DNA from: an uncultured Eubacteriales bacterium
GTDB lineage: Bacteria > Bacillota > Clostridia > Monoglobales > Firm-18
NCBI GenBank assembly: GCA_905210885.1
Contig: CAJLYO010000078.1
Location: 1-7,323 of the forward strand
Direction: 5' to 3'
Length of the DNA stretch: 7,323 nucleotides
Each line of letters begins with the position of its first letter. Within the stretch, counting starts at the first letter, position 1. A program made the position numbers and the translations under genes. A model generated the notes under the pieces. That model saw only the letters and a list, made by a program, of their open reading frames with translations. It ran no database searches and was not told the origin of the DNA. This document shows, in pieces, positions 1 to 6,183 of the stretch.

Positions 1-29
1 GTATAAAGAAAAAATACGGATTGGATTAA
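1..29 (+). CDS. Possible 3' end of an upstream gene (partial)
   Basis: Read in the frame that begins at base 3, the first 27 bases give I-K-K-K-Y-G-L-D and then TAA at 27-29. A lysine-rich, hydrophilic tail of this kind is a common protein C-terminus, and it would place an upstream co-directional gene 23 bp before the HAD phosphatase, consistent with an operon entering from the left. Only eight codons are visible, so no family can be assigned and the reading could be chance in A-rich DNA. Confidence 0.3.
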
Positions 30-52
30 CAAATGAAAGGCATGATAACAAT

Positions 53-703
53 ATGAAGCTTTGCGGAGCAATTTTTGACCTTGACGGCACATTGCTTGAT
101 TCAATGGGAGTTTGGGAGGAAATAGGCAACAAATTTCTTTTGTCCCTGGGAATAAAACCCAATAACGAATATAACAAGGTATTTAAAACCATGACGCTGT
201 ATCAGTCCGCCTGCTATTGCATTGAAAAGCTTGGGCTTGACGTTACACCGCAGGCGTTGGTTGACAGAATTAATTCGTTAATAGAAAACGAGTATTTGCA
301 CAACATAAAGTGTAAGGAAGGCGTAAGCGATTTTTTGGCAGTTCTTGCTGAGCATGGCGTAAAAATGTGCGTTGCAACAGCAACCGACAAGCACCTTGCC
401 CTTCCTGCACTTAAAAGAAACGGTATAGACAAATATTTCGGCGAAATTTTCACCTGTACAGACGTCGGAAAAGGAAAAAACGAACCCGATATATATAACG
501 CGGCCCTTTCGTATCTCGGTACGAAAATAGACGAAACCCTTGTTTTTGAGGATTCCTATCACGCAGCGGAAACGGCAAAAAAAGCAGGCTTTAAGGTAGC
601 GGCGGTATATGATAAATTCAGCGGAGATGCCGCCGAAAAAATTTCAGATTGTATCATAAAAAGTTTTAAAAGTGCGGACTGCAAAAAAATATTGTTTTTA
701 TAA
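53..703 (+). CDS. HAD-superfamily hydrolase, beta-phosphoglucomutase-like phosphatase
   Basis: This is a 216-residue cytoplasmic protein with all four HAD motifs. Motif I is D9-L-D11-G-T-L-L-D-S, with D9 the expected nucleophile and D11 the acid/base. Motif II is V107-A-T109-A-T, motif III is K142 in GKNEPDIY, and motif IV is F165-E166-D167-S. The helical segment between motifs I and II (about residues 18-85) is the C1 cap of subfamily I, the group containing beta-phosphoglucomutase and small sugar-phosphate phosphatases. Members usually hydrolyse a phosphomonoester using Mg2+ and an aspartyl-phosphate intermediate; the substrate cannot be read from sequence. ATG 53 is the first ordinary start codon in frame and gives the typical short lead into motif I. 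Its ribosome site is poor (GAAAGG at 35-40, 12 bases away). The symporter gene follows 18 bp downstream. A role with the sugar kinase two genes on is inference only. Confidence 0.9.
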   Translation: MKLCGAIFDLDGTLLDSMGVWEEIGNKFLLSLGIKPNNEYNKVFKTMTLYQSACYCIEKLGLDVTPQALVDRINSLIENEYLHNIKCKEGVSDFLAVLAEHGVKMCVATATDKHLALPALKRNGIDKYFGEIFTCTDVGKGKNEPDIYNAALSYLGTKIDETLVFEDSYHAAETAKKAGFKVAAVYDKFSGDAAEKISDCIIKSFKSADCKKILFL

Positions 704-709
704 AATAAC

Positions 710-714
710 GGAGG
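710..714 (+). promoter_or_regulatory. Ribosome binding site of the NSS transporter
   Basis: GGAGG lies 7 bases before ATG 722 and 6 bases after the stop codon of the HAD gene. With only 18 bp between the genes there is no room for a separate promoter or terminator, which supports co-transcription. Confidence 0.8.
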
Positions 715-721
715 TTAGTAA

Positions 722-2092
722 ATGCAAAGAGAGAAACTATCATCAAGACTCGGATTTATACTTATGTCGGCAGGGTGTGCCGTGGGACTGGGAAACGTTT
801 GGCGTTTTCCCTATGTAACGGGCGTATACGGCGGAGCAGCGTTTGTTATTCTGTACCTGTTTTTTCTTGTGATTTTGGGACTTCCCATAATGATTATGGA
901 GTTTTCAGTGGGCCGTGCCAGTGGCAAAAGTGTGGCAGGTTCATTTCATGCACTTGAGAAAAAAGACTCAAAATGGCATTTGTTCAGTTATTTTGCAATG
1001 GCAGGCAACTATCTTTTAATGATGTTTTACACAACGATTGCAGGCTGGATGATTTTGTATTTTGTAAAAATGGCACGCGGTGAATTTACAGGCGCGTCTG
1101 TTGAGCAGATAGAAAACATTTTTACTCAGATGACAGGTCAGCCGCTTGTTATGGGACTTTTCATGGCATGTGTAACCGCCGCAAGCTTTTTTATTTGCAT
1201 GCTCGGACTTCAAAACGGAGTTGAGAGGGTAACGAAAATTATGATGTCAAGCCTTGTGGTTGTTATGATTGCACTTGCAATCCGTGGGGTAACGCTGCCC
1301 GGTGCGTCGGAAGGTTTGAAATTCTATCTTATGCCCGATTTTGCAAAAATGCATGAGCAGGGACTGTTTGAGACAATATTTGCCGCAATGGGTCAGTCGT
1401 TCTTTACACTCAGCATAGGTATAGGCTCAATGGCGATTTTCGGAAGCTATATCGGCAAGGAGCGCTCGCTGACCGGTGAATCGGTAAGCATATTGCTGCT
1501 TGACACCTTTGTTGCATTGATGTCGGGCCTTATAATATTCCCGGCGTGCTTTTCGTACGGAGTAAATCCCGGAAGCGGCCCGAAACTTGTGTTTGTAACG
1601 CTGCCTAACGTGTTTAACAGCATGCCCGGCGGCAGGATTTGGGGTTCGCTGTTTTTCGTTTTCATGGCGTGTGCCGCACTTTCAACTGTGATAGCGGTTT
1701 TTGAAAATATTATTTCGTTTGCCGTTGACCTTTGGGGCTGGAACAGAAAAAAAGCCGCGCTTGTAAATATTGCGGCAGTTATAATTTTATCGCTTCCCTG
1801 CGTTTTGGGCTTTAATGTTTTAAGCTTTATACAGCCGATGGGTGCCGGAACAAATATTATGGACCTTGAGGACTTTATAGTAAGCAACAACCTTTTGCCG
1901 CTGGGTTCTCTTGTGTACCTGATTTTCTGTGTTTCAAGATACGGTTGGGGCTGGGATAACTTCATTTCCGAGGCAAACACAGGCAAGGGAATGAAATTCC
2001 CCAAATGTGTCAGGTTTTATGTAACGTATATTTTGCCTCTTATTGTTCTGTTTATATTTGTTCAGGGGTATTTTGAGAAGTTTTTTAAATAA
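722..2092 (+). CDS. NSS/SNF-family sodium-dependent transporter
   Basis: This 456-residue integral membrane protein belongs to the LeuT-fold neurotransmitter:sodium symporters, which couple Na+ entry to uptake of an amino acid or amine. The family hallmark in TM1 is S16-A-G-C-A-V-G-L-G-N25-V-W-R-F-P30. By alignment with LeuT, A20 and N25 (Na1), G18 and V21 (Na2), T229 and S231 in TM6 (FFTLS), D261 in TM7 and A318, S321, T322 in TM8 fill the ion-site positions. I count 11 hydrophobic spans: about 10-33, 38-60, 86-115, 142-163, 171-190, 216-240, 255-277, 306-332, 345-365, 388-406 and 430-450. Eleven rather than twelve is normal for bacterial members such as MhsT and Tyt1, and the length fits. 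D261 replaces the asparagine of LeuT's Na1 site. It sits between the HAD phosphatase and the sugar kinase; amino-acid transport there is unexpected for a pure sugar operon. The exact substrate is unknown. Confidence 0.95.
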   Translation: MQREKLSSRLGFILMSAGCAVGLGNVWRFPYVTGVYGGAAFVILYLFFLVILGLPIMIMEFSVGRASGKSVAGSFHALEKKDSKWHLFSYFAMAGNYLLMMFYTTIAGWMILYFVKMARGEFTGASVEQIENIFTQMTGQPLVMGLFMACVTAASFFICMLGLQNGVERVTKIMMSSLVVVMIALAIRGVTLPGASEGLKFYLMPDFAKMHEQGLFETIFAAMGQSFFTLSIGIGSMAIFGSYIGKERSLTGESVSILLLDTFVALMSGLIIFPACFSYGVNPGSGPKLVFVTLPNVFNSMPGGRIWGSLFFVFMACAALSTVIAVFENIISFAVDLWGWNRKKAALVNIAAVIILSLPCVLGFNVLSFIQPMGAGTNIMDLEDFIVSNNLLPLGSLVYLIFCVSRYGWGWDNFISEANTGKGMKFPKCVRFYVTYILPLIVLFIFVQGYFEKFFK

Positions 2093-2099
2093 AAATCTG

Positions 2100-2119
2100 A
2101 CGGATGTTGTATTATCCGT
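2100..2119 (+). other. Small inverted repeat before the kinase ribosome site
   Basis: ACGGAT at 2100-2105 is repeated inverted as ATCCGT at 2114-2119 with an 8-base loop. It fills most of the 42-bp gap after the symporter and ends four bases before the GGAG of the kinase. With six pairs and no T tract it is too weak to be a terminator. It might act as an mRNA-stability element or affect translation of the kinase, or it may be chance. Confidence 0.3.
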
Positions 2120-2122
2120 AAA

Positions 2123-2126
2123 GGAG
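2123..2126 (+). promoter_or_regulatory. Ribosome binding site deciding the kinase start
   Basis: The GGAG core sits in AAAGGAGAG. Two in-frame ATGs follow: 2129 is only two bases from the core and partly abuts the site, whereas 2135 is eight bases away. The spacing favours 2135. Confidence 0.75.
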
Positions 2127-2134
2127 AGATGAAT

Positions 2135-3157
2135 ATGTTTAAACAGAATACGGAATTTGATATAATCGGCATGGGGGAAATTATGCTTCGCCTGTCCTCA
2201 CCGGCAAAGGAAAAAATTTCGCAGTGTGAAACATTTGAGAAAAATATAGGAGGAAGTGAGTTTAACGTTGTGTCGGGTGCGGCTGTTCTCGGCGCACGTT
2301 CGGCAATTATTACAAAAATTCCTCAGAATAAAATCGGTCATTATGTGCGCAACAAAATACGCTACGGCAACGTGAGCGATGACTATATAGTTTATGACAC
2401 TTCGTCCGAGGCAAGGCTTGGCGTATATTATTATGAAAGCGGTGCATATCCGAGAAAATCCGCGGTTATATACGACCGTTCAAGGTCCTCTATGTGTACT
2501 CTTGATTTGAACGAGCTTCCCGAGGATATTTATGCAAAGACCAAAGTTTTTCATGTAAGCAGCATTACCCTTGCAATAGACAAAGATTTGCAGGAAAATG
2601 TGCTTGAAATAATTAAACGTTTTCACGATGCCGGTGCACTTATTTCCTTTGACGTAAACTATCGCGCGGCACTGTGGACGGAAGAAAAAGCAAGAAGCGT
2701 TATAGAAAAAGTGTTAAAATACGTCGATTTTCTGTTTGTTTCTGAAGAAACCTCAAGACGTATGATGCAAAAAACAGGAACACTTGAAAAAATTATGCAA
2801 AGCTACGCTGCCGAATACGGGTGCAGGCTTGTCGCAACAACACGCCGCGAGGTTATATCGCCTATGCGCCATAACTTTAACTCGAAAATTCTCTTTGACG
2901 GCAAATTCTATGAGGAAGAACCGTATATCAATATCGAAGTTATTGACCGCATAGGCAGCGGTGACGCATATCTTGCAGGAGTTTTGTACGGACTTATTAA
3001 AACGGGCGATGTACGCAGTGCGCTTGAAATAGGTAATGCGGCATCGGCGGTTAAAAATACCATTGCCGGCGATATGCTTGCAAGCAGCATTGACGAAATC
3101 ACGGGCGTAATTAAGTCACATAAAACTGTCGGCAGGCAGGACGAAATGGTGCGTTAG
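2135..3157 (+). CDS. kdgK: PfkB/ribokinase-family sugar kinase, probable 2-keto-3-deoxygluconate kinase
   Basis: This 340-residue cytoplasmic kinase (342 if ATG 2129 is used) phosphorylates a sugar or sugar acid with ATP. Numbered from the 2135 start, the PfkB N-terminal signature is G39-G-S-E-F-N. The substrate-lid region holds ARLGVYYYESGA (about 93-104) and V-I-Y-D-R-S-R-S-S (about 111-119). The strand FDVNYRAALW (about 172-181) follows, and the C-terminal PfkB signature is D271-R-I-G-S-G-D277-A, with D277 the catalytic base. The YDR-S, DxNYR-LW and late K-N-T-I-A-G-D segments are characteristic of KDG kinases rather than fructokinases or ribokinases, so KDG kinase is the best call; its product KDPG would go to an aldolase, which is not present here. 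It is the last gene of the plus-strand run, 42 bp after the symporter, and is followed by a strong terminator. The alternative is another PfkB sugar-acid kinase. Confidence 0.8.
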   Translation: MFKQNTEFDIIGMGEIMLRLSSPAKEKISQCETFEKNIGGSEFNVVSGAAVLGARSAIITKIPQNKIGHYVRNKIRYGNVSDDYIVYDTSSEARLGVYYYESGAYPRKSAVIYDRSRSSMCTLDLNELPEDIYAKTKVFHVSSITLAIDKDLQENVLEIIKRFHDAGALISFDVNYRAALWTEEKARSVIEKVLKYVDFLFVSEETSRRMMQKTGTLEKIMQSYAAEYGCRLVATTRREVISPMRHNFNSKILFDGKFYEEEPYINIEVIDRIGSGDAYLAGVLYGLIKTGDVRSALEIGNAASAVKNTIAGDMLASSIDEITGVIKSHKTVGRQDEMVR

Positions 3158-3196
3158 GCAAGCACCACGGATATAAGAATCTATTTGAAAATGCAG

Positions 3197-3233
3197 AAAA
3201 ATCCCTGTTTTGCTATGCAAAACAGGGATTTTT
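3197..3233. terminator. Bidirectional intrinsic terminator
   Basis: A perfect 17-bp inverted repeat has arms 3197-3213 and 3217-3233, with GGGA/TCCC and GCAAAAC/GTTTTGC blocks and a 3-base gap. The arms begin with five A and end with five T, so a T tract follows the GC-rich stem on either strand. It lies between the convergent ends of the sugar kinase (3157) and the GH36 gene (3250) and can serve both. Confidence 0.9.
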
Positions 3234-3249
3234 GACGGTTTGACGGCTC

Positions 3250-5211
3250 TTACTGTGCACGGTAGAAGTATAATTTCGCTGTGCGTTTTTTATTTATTTT
3301 AACTTCAAATTCCTCAGAGCCTTTTAATGTGATTTTGCTTCCGTCATCGGCATCTGTGAAAACATACGTTTTATTTTTGTCAAGACCGCGCAGCGTAAAG
3401 CCTGCGCATGTGCACGGAGAATCCGGACGTCTGAACACCTGAACAATTCCGTCCCGGGTTTCCGGAGAATTGTACTGGGCCGCTGCCCAAGCGGTATTGC
3501 TGTCTGTGAAATCTGTCAGCTGATACATGTCACAGGACATATACGGACGGACTTTTTTATACTCCCCGCCGTATTTTTTTATCCACTCAATCTGCTCCGG
3601 TTCACCGAACTCAGACTTTTCCGAGAAGGTAAAGTTTGTCGTAAGTCCTGCTGCATACGAACTTCTTAGTTTATAAACATCGCCCCATGCTCTGCCGGAG
3701 CCTGTTCCGGAATAGGGTATCCATGTGCCGAAGGAAACGTTATGGGTCTGTGAAACTTCAATTATAAAGTTTGCCGGGCACTGATAGTCGCTTCTCCAGA
3801 GGGGGACGCTTCGTTTTAATGTTTCGATATCTATTCGTCTGCCGCCGGAGGAGCAGTTATCCACAAGCAAACCGGGAAATTTCTCCATAAGTGCGTCCCA
3901 AAGGCGGTACATTCCCATGATGTGCCTGATTTCCGTTATGCCCTTTCTGTTTGCTCCGTCATGCGCACGCCATATTTCAAGGGGCATGAAGTTAAAATCC
4001 TGTCTGTAGAATTTTATATCCAGCTTTTCTATAATTTCGGAAATCGTATCAAAGCAATACTGCCATGCCGGTTCATATCCCAAGTTTAAAAGCAGGCTTT
4101 CATCGCCGGTGTTGGGGTTGCTTAAGAAATATTCCGGGTGTTTCAGCGGAACGGGCATGTGCGGCAGCGCTCTTTCCGGTTCAAACCAGAGCAGAAGCTT
4201 AAGTCCTGCATCCTTTACCGCGCGGCTGACTTTTTCCATGCTGTCGGGGTGAATATGCGTGTTAATGCGCCAATCGCCGGCGTAGCTGTACCAGTCGCCC
4301 TCAAATTCGTCAGGGCTGTCCTGTGTTGAGGTGCCGTACCAGCCGGCGTCAATCCAGATATATTCAAAGGGCAGCTTGTTTTCTTTTATTATATTAATAC
4401 GCTCAAGCATACCGTCTGTGGACATTCCGCCCCATAAACCGGCGCAAAATGGCAGCTGCTTATCAAAACCGGGCTTACCTATGGGGGAGAAATGCGCTTT
4501 CAAAAGCCGGCGCCATTTGTTCTGCGAGTCTTGGTAATCGCAATCTCTGTAATTCATCACGGTAAAGGAGGATGTTCTTATTTTTTCGCCGGGGTAAAGC
4601 TTAAAGCAAGTGTCCTCAAGTCCGGTTTTTATGCATACACTGTCGGCATTTCGCGTGATATCGCAGTTCCACTGTCCTGTCCAGCCTATGGCGAAAATTA
4701 CGCCGTTGTTCTCCTCAAATACATTGAAAAACGGGGCCGTTTTGTCGCTGGAACGTCCGCCGACACAGCTGTAATGCTTTGTGTTTCCGGGATATATGTG
4801 ATTTGTGTAGCCTTGCTGTGTGTATTCGTCCATGTCACAGTAAAACTCTCTTTTGTTCCATGTTGAGCCTGAAGGCGAGTAAATTTTTGTATCGGTGCTT
4901 TCATCAGGCAAAAATGCGGTGTAGCCGAGGGGCTCTTTGTGCTTAAAGGGAACTTCAATATCACAGTCGTAAAGCTTGGATATAACATTGCTCGGTTTTT
5001 CTGACGTGTTCTCAAACCATGTTACCCACTCGTATGCGTCAAAATCGGGGTATGCCTTTGCAATATTCGTAACTTTTAGTCCGTCCGGCAGCGTGTATTC
5101 GATTTCAAGCGAATTACCGTTTTCCGCTGCCTTCACGTACGGATTTAAATCCCAAAAGGGTTTGTCGCCGTACATAAATGAAAATCGTTTGCTTTTCTTT
5201 AAAAAATCCAT
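3250..5211 (-). CDS. GH36 alpha-galactosidase-like glycoside hydrolase
   Basis: This 653-residue enzyme has the three-part GH36 layout: an N-terminal beta-sandwich (about 1-250), a TIM barrel (about 255-545) and a C-terminal beta domain (about 550-653). Barrel landmarks are IDAGWYG (287-293), a GDW pair (305-307 and 312-314), FEPE (343-346), the nucleophile segment R403-Q-D405-F-N, N-C-S-S-G-G-R-R-I-D (452-461) and R473-S-D475, the expected acid/base. GH36 enzymes retain anomeric configuration and release alpha-galactose or alpha-GalNAc from oligosaccharides or glycoconjugates. No signal peptide is present, so it acts in the cytoplasm on imported substrate. ATG 5211 is chosen because GGAGG lies six bases upstream; a 15-residue extension to 5256 would overlap the permease gene and lacks a ribosome site. 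It is the second gene after the permease, 14 bp apart. Several motifs differ from classical alpha-galactosidases (second Asp of DDGW is Ala, KxD is RxD, one Gly of CSSGGGR is Arg), so specificity is uncertain. Confidence 0.88.
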   Translation of the reverse strand: MDFLKKSKRFSFMYGDKPFWDLNPYVKAAENGNSLEIEYTLPDGLKVTNIAKAYPDFDAYEWVTWFENTSEKPSNVISKLYDCDIEVPFKHKEPLGYTAFLPDESTDTKIYSPSGSTWNKREFYCDMDEYTQQGYTNHIYPGNTKHYSCVGGRSSDKTAPFFNVFEENNGVIFAIGWTGQWNCDITRNADSVCIKTGLEDTCFKLYPGEKIRTSSFTVMNYRDCDYQDSQNKWRRLLKAHFSPIGKPGFDKQLPFCAGLWGGMSTDGMLERINIIKENKLPFEYIWIDAGWYGTSTQDSPDEFEGDWYSYAGDWRINTHIHPDSMEKVSRAVKDAGLKLLLWFEPERALPHMPVPLKHPEYFLSNPNTGDESLLLNLGYEPAWQYCFDTISEIIEKLDIKFYRQDFNFMPLEIWRAHDGANRKGITEIRHIMGMYRLWDALMEKFPGLLVDNCSSGGRRIDIETLKRSVPLWRSDYQCPANFIIEVSQTHNVSFGTWIPYSGTGSGRAWGDVYKLRSSYAAGLTTNFTFSEKSEFGEPEQIEWIKKYGGEYKKVRPYMSCDMYQLTDFTDSNTAWAAAQYNSPETRDGIVQVFRRPDSPCTCAGFTLRGLDKNKTYVFTDADDGSKITLKGSEEFEVKINKKRTAKLYFYRAQ

Positions 5212-5216
5212 ATGAA

Positions 5217-5222
5217 TCCTCC
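5217..5222 (-). promoter_or_regulatory. Ribosome binding site of the GH36 gene
   Basis: On the minus strand GGAGGA is followed by five bases and then ATG 5211. It lies in the 14-bp gap after the permease stop codon, so the two genes are tightly spaced and probably translated from one mRNA. Confidence 0.85.
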
Positions 5223-5225
5223 TTT

Positions 5226-6089
5226 TTATAAAAACATGCATGTACCGATAAAGCACAGCGCGATGCCTAAAGCGGTTCGTTTTCCCACTTTTTCTTTAAA
5301 AATAACAATGCCGGATATTGTGCTGAAAATTATTGTTCCCCCTGTCATAATGGGGTATAAAACGGTTGCCGGCAGATTTACGGCGCCGATAAGCTGGAAC
5401 ATATACGAAACGCCGGATAATACAGCACCGGGAATTATGTACAAAAGAAACTTCGGGGAAAATCCCGTGCATTTTTCTTCTTTTACAAAGGGAAGTATTG
5501 CGGTGCATATAACCGCTTTTATTAAGTTTGTGAGTATTACAAAGTCTGTTGCGGAAACTGCATTGGGGTTAATTTGGTGCTCCTTTGAAACCACACTTAC
5601 AAAGCCGTTCAGCAAAAACACAGCTATACACAGATGCAGTTTTTTTGTTCTTGCGCCGCTGCCGTCTGTGTTCGTTATAAACACCGCCGCGGCGAGTATT
5701 ATAAGTCCCATTGTGCGCAAAACCGAAACCGGTTCGTTTAAAAATATTAATCCCCATATATACGGAACCGTCATACCGCCTGTCATTAAAAACACGGTGT
5801 ACAGAGCCATGGTTTCACTTTCCATTATTTTAAAACCAATCATTGTATATATAACGCAAAGTGAAGTCATTGCCGCCGCCATAATAACCGAATAGGTGTT
5901 TATACCGCATTTAAAGCCGTTCGCGGCGAAAAATATCACTGCGCTTGCGGCGCCGGTTATTATGTTAAAGACAATACCGCTTGCCGGTGTTGTGCCTGCG
6001 CGGTTCTGGTACGCTTTTGTCATTGCAAAATTAAGGGCGCACAGCACTGCGGCAGATATAAGTAAAATATAATCTTTTATCACTTTCAT
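5226..6089 (-). CDS. EamA/DMT-family permease
   Basis: This protein of about 287 residues has roughly ten hydrophobic helices arranged as two EamA repeats. Each half ends in the family's typical pattern of an acidic loop followed by a glycine-rich helix: LNEPVSVLRTMGLIILAAAVF near 118-138, and FKEKVGKRTALGIALCFIGT near the C-terminus. Drug/metabolite transporters move small metabolites across the inner membrane; known carbohydrate members include RhaT and GlcU. The substrate cannot be read from sequence. As first gene of the operon with the GH36 enzyme, a glycoside or sugar is the reasonable guess, but amino-acid or metabolite export is equally common in the family. The start is uncertain: AGGGGG is one base from ATG 6089 but seven from GTG 6083. 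The far upstream GTG at 6113 is unlikely, because it lies at the predicted transcription start and has no ribosome site. Confidence 0.85.
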   Translation of the reverse strand: MKVIKDYILLISAAVLCALNFAMTKAYQNRAGTTPASGIVFNIITGAASAVIFFAANGFKCGINTYSVIMAAAMTSLCVIYTMIGFKIMESETMALYTVFLMTGGMTVPYIWGLIFLNEPVSVLRTMGLIILAAAVFITNTDGSGARTKKLHLCIAVFLLNGFVSVVSKEHQINPNAVSATDFVILTNLIKAVICTAILPFVKEEKCTGFSPKFLLYIIPGAVLSGVSYMFQLIGAVNLPATVLYPIMTGGTIIFSTISGIVIFKEKVGKRTALGIALCFIGTCMFL

Positions 6090-6090
6090 A

Positions 6091-6096
6091 CCCCCT
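6091..6096 (-). promoter_or_regulatory. Ribosome binding site of the EamA permease
   Basis: On the minus strand AGGGGG is followed by T-ATG-AAA-GTG. The distance to the ATG (6089) is one base, unusually short; to the GTG (6083) it is seven bases, which is ideal. Either codon could start the protein, two residues apart. Confidence 0.6.
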
Positions 6097-6120
6097 AAGC
6101 GGTATTTTAACACATAAAAT

Positions 6121-6149
6121 ATTATATTTCTATTGATTTTTCACCACAA
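6121..6149 (-). promoter_or_regulatory. Sigma-A type promoter of the permease-GH36 operon
   Basis: On the minus strand TTGTGG (6149-6144) is separated by 17 bases from a perfect TATAAT (6126-6121). Transcription would start near 6114, giving a leader of about 25-30 bases to the permease start. The -35 is imperfect in its last three positions, as often seen where an activator assists. Confidence 0.65.
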
Positions 6150-6162
6150 AACATGATAAAAT
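6133..6162 (+). promoter_or_regulatory. Sigma-A type promoter of the AraC-family regulator
   Basis: TTGATT (6133-6138) lies 18 bases from TAAAAT (6157-6162), which is preceded by TG one base upstream (6154-6155), an extended -10. Transcription would start near 6169, just before the ribosome site at 6172-6176. It is interleaved with the opposite promoter. Confidence 0.55.
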
Positions 6163-6173
6163 AAACAATGTGG
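6144..6173. promoter_or_regulatory. Candidate regulator binding repeats
   Basis: CCACA (6144-6148) is inverted as TGTGG (6169-6173), 20 bases apart. Between and overlapping them are near-repeats AAACATG (6149-6155) and AAACAATG (6163-6170), 14 bases apart start to start. They overlap the -35 of the minus-strand promoter and the -10 and start of the plus-strand promoter, a plausible place for the AraC-family regulator to act. The matches are short and could be chance. Confidence 0.25.
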
Positions 6174-6183
6174 AGGAGATTAC

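Noticed and set aside
1447..2004. A 185-codon open frame on the minus strand opposite the NSS transporter
   Set aside because: It is antisense to conserved TM6-TM10 of the transporter, with no ribosome site and no recognisable domain.
2908..3102. A 64-codon minus-strand frame opposite the kinase's catalytic region
   Set aside because: It overlaps the conserved PfkB signature and has no supporting signals.
4492..4866. A 124-codon plus-strand frame within the GH36 gene
   Set aside because: It is a shadow of the strongly supported minus-strand GH36 frame and has no promoter.
5212..5895. A 227-codon open frame on the plus strand opposite the permease
   Set aside because: It lies entirely antisense to the permease (5226-6089), which has clear EamA features. 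Its start coincides with the GH36 ribosome-site region, it has no ribosome site of its own, and its composition looks like a reverse reading of a membrane protein gene.
6090..6183. Possible riboswitch or attenuator in the divergent intergenic region
   Set aside because: The predicted leaders are only about 15-30 bases on each side, too short for a known riboswitch, and no stem with a T tract is present.
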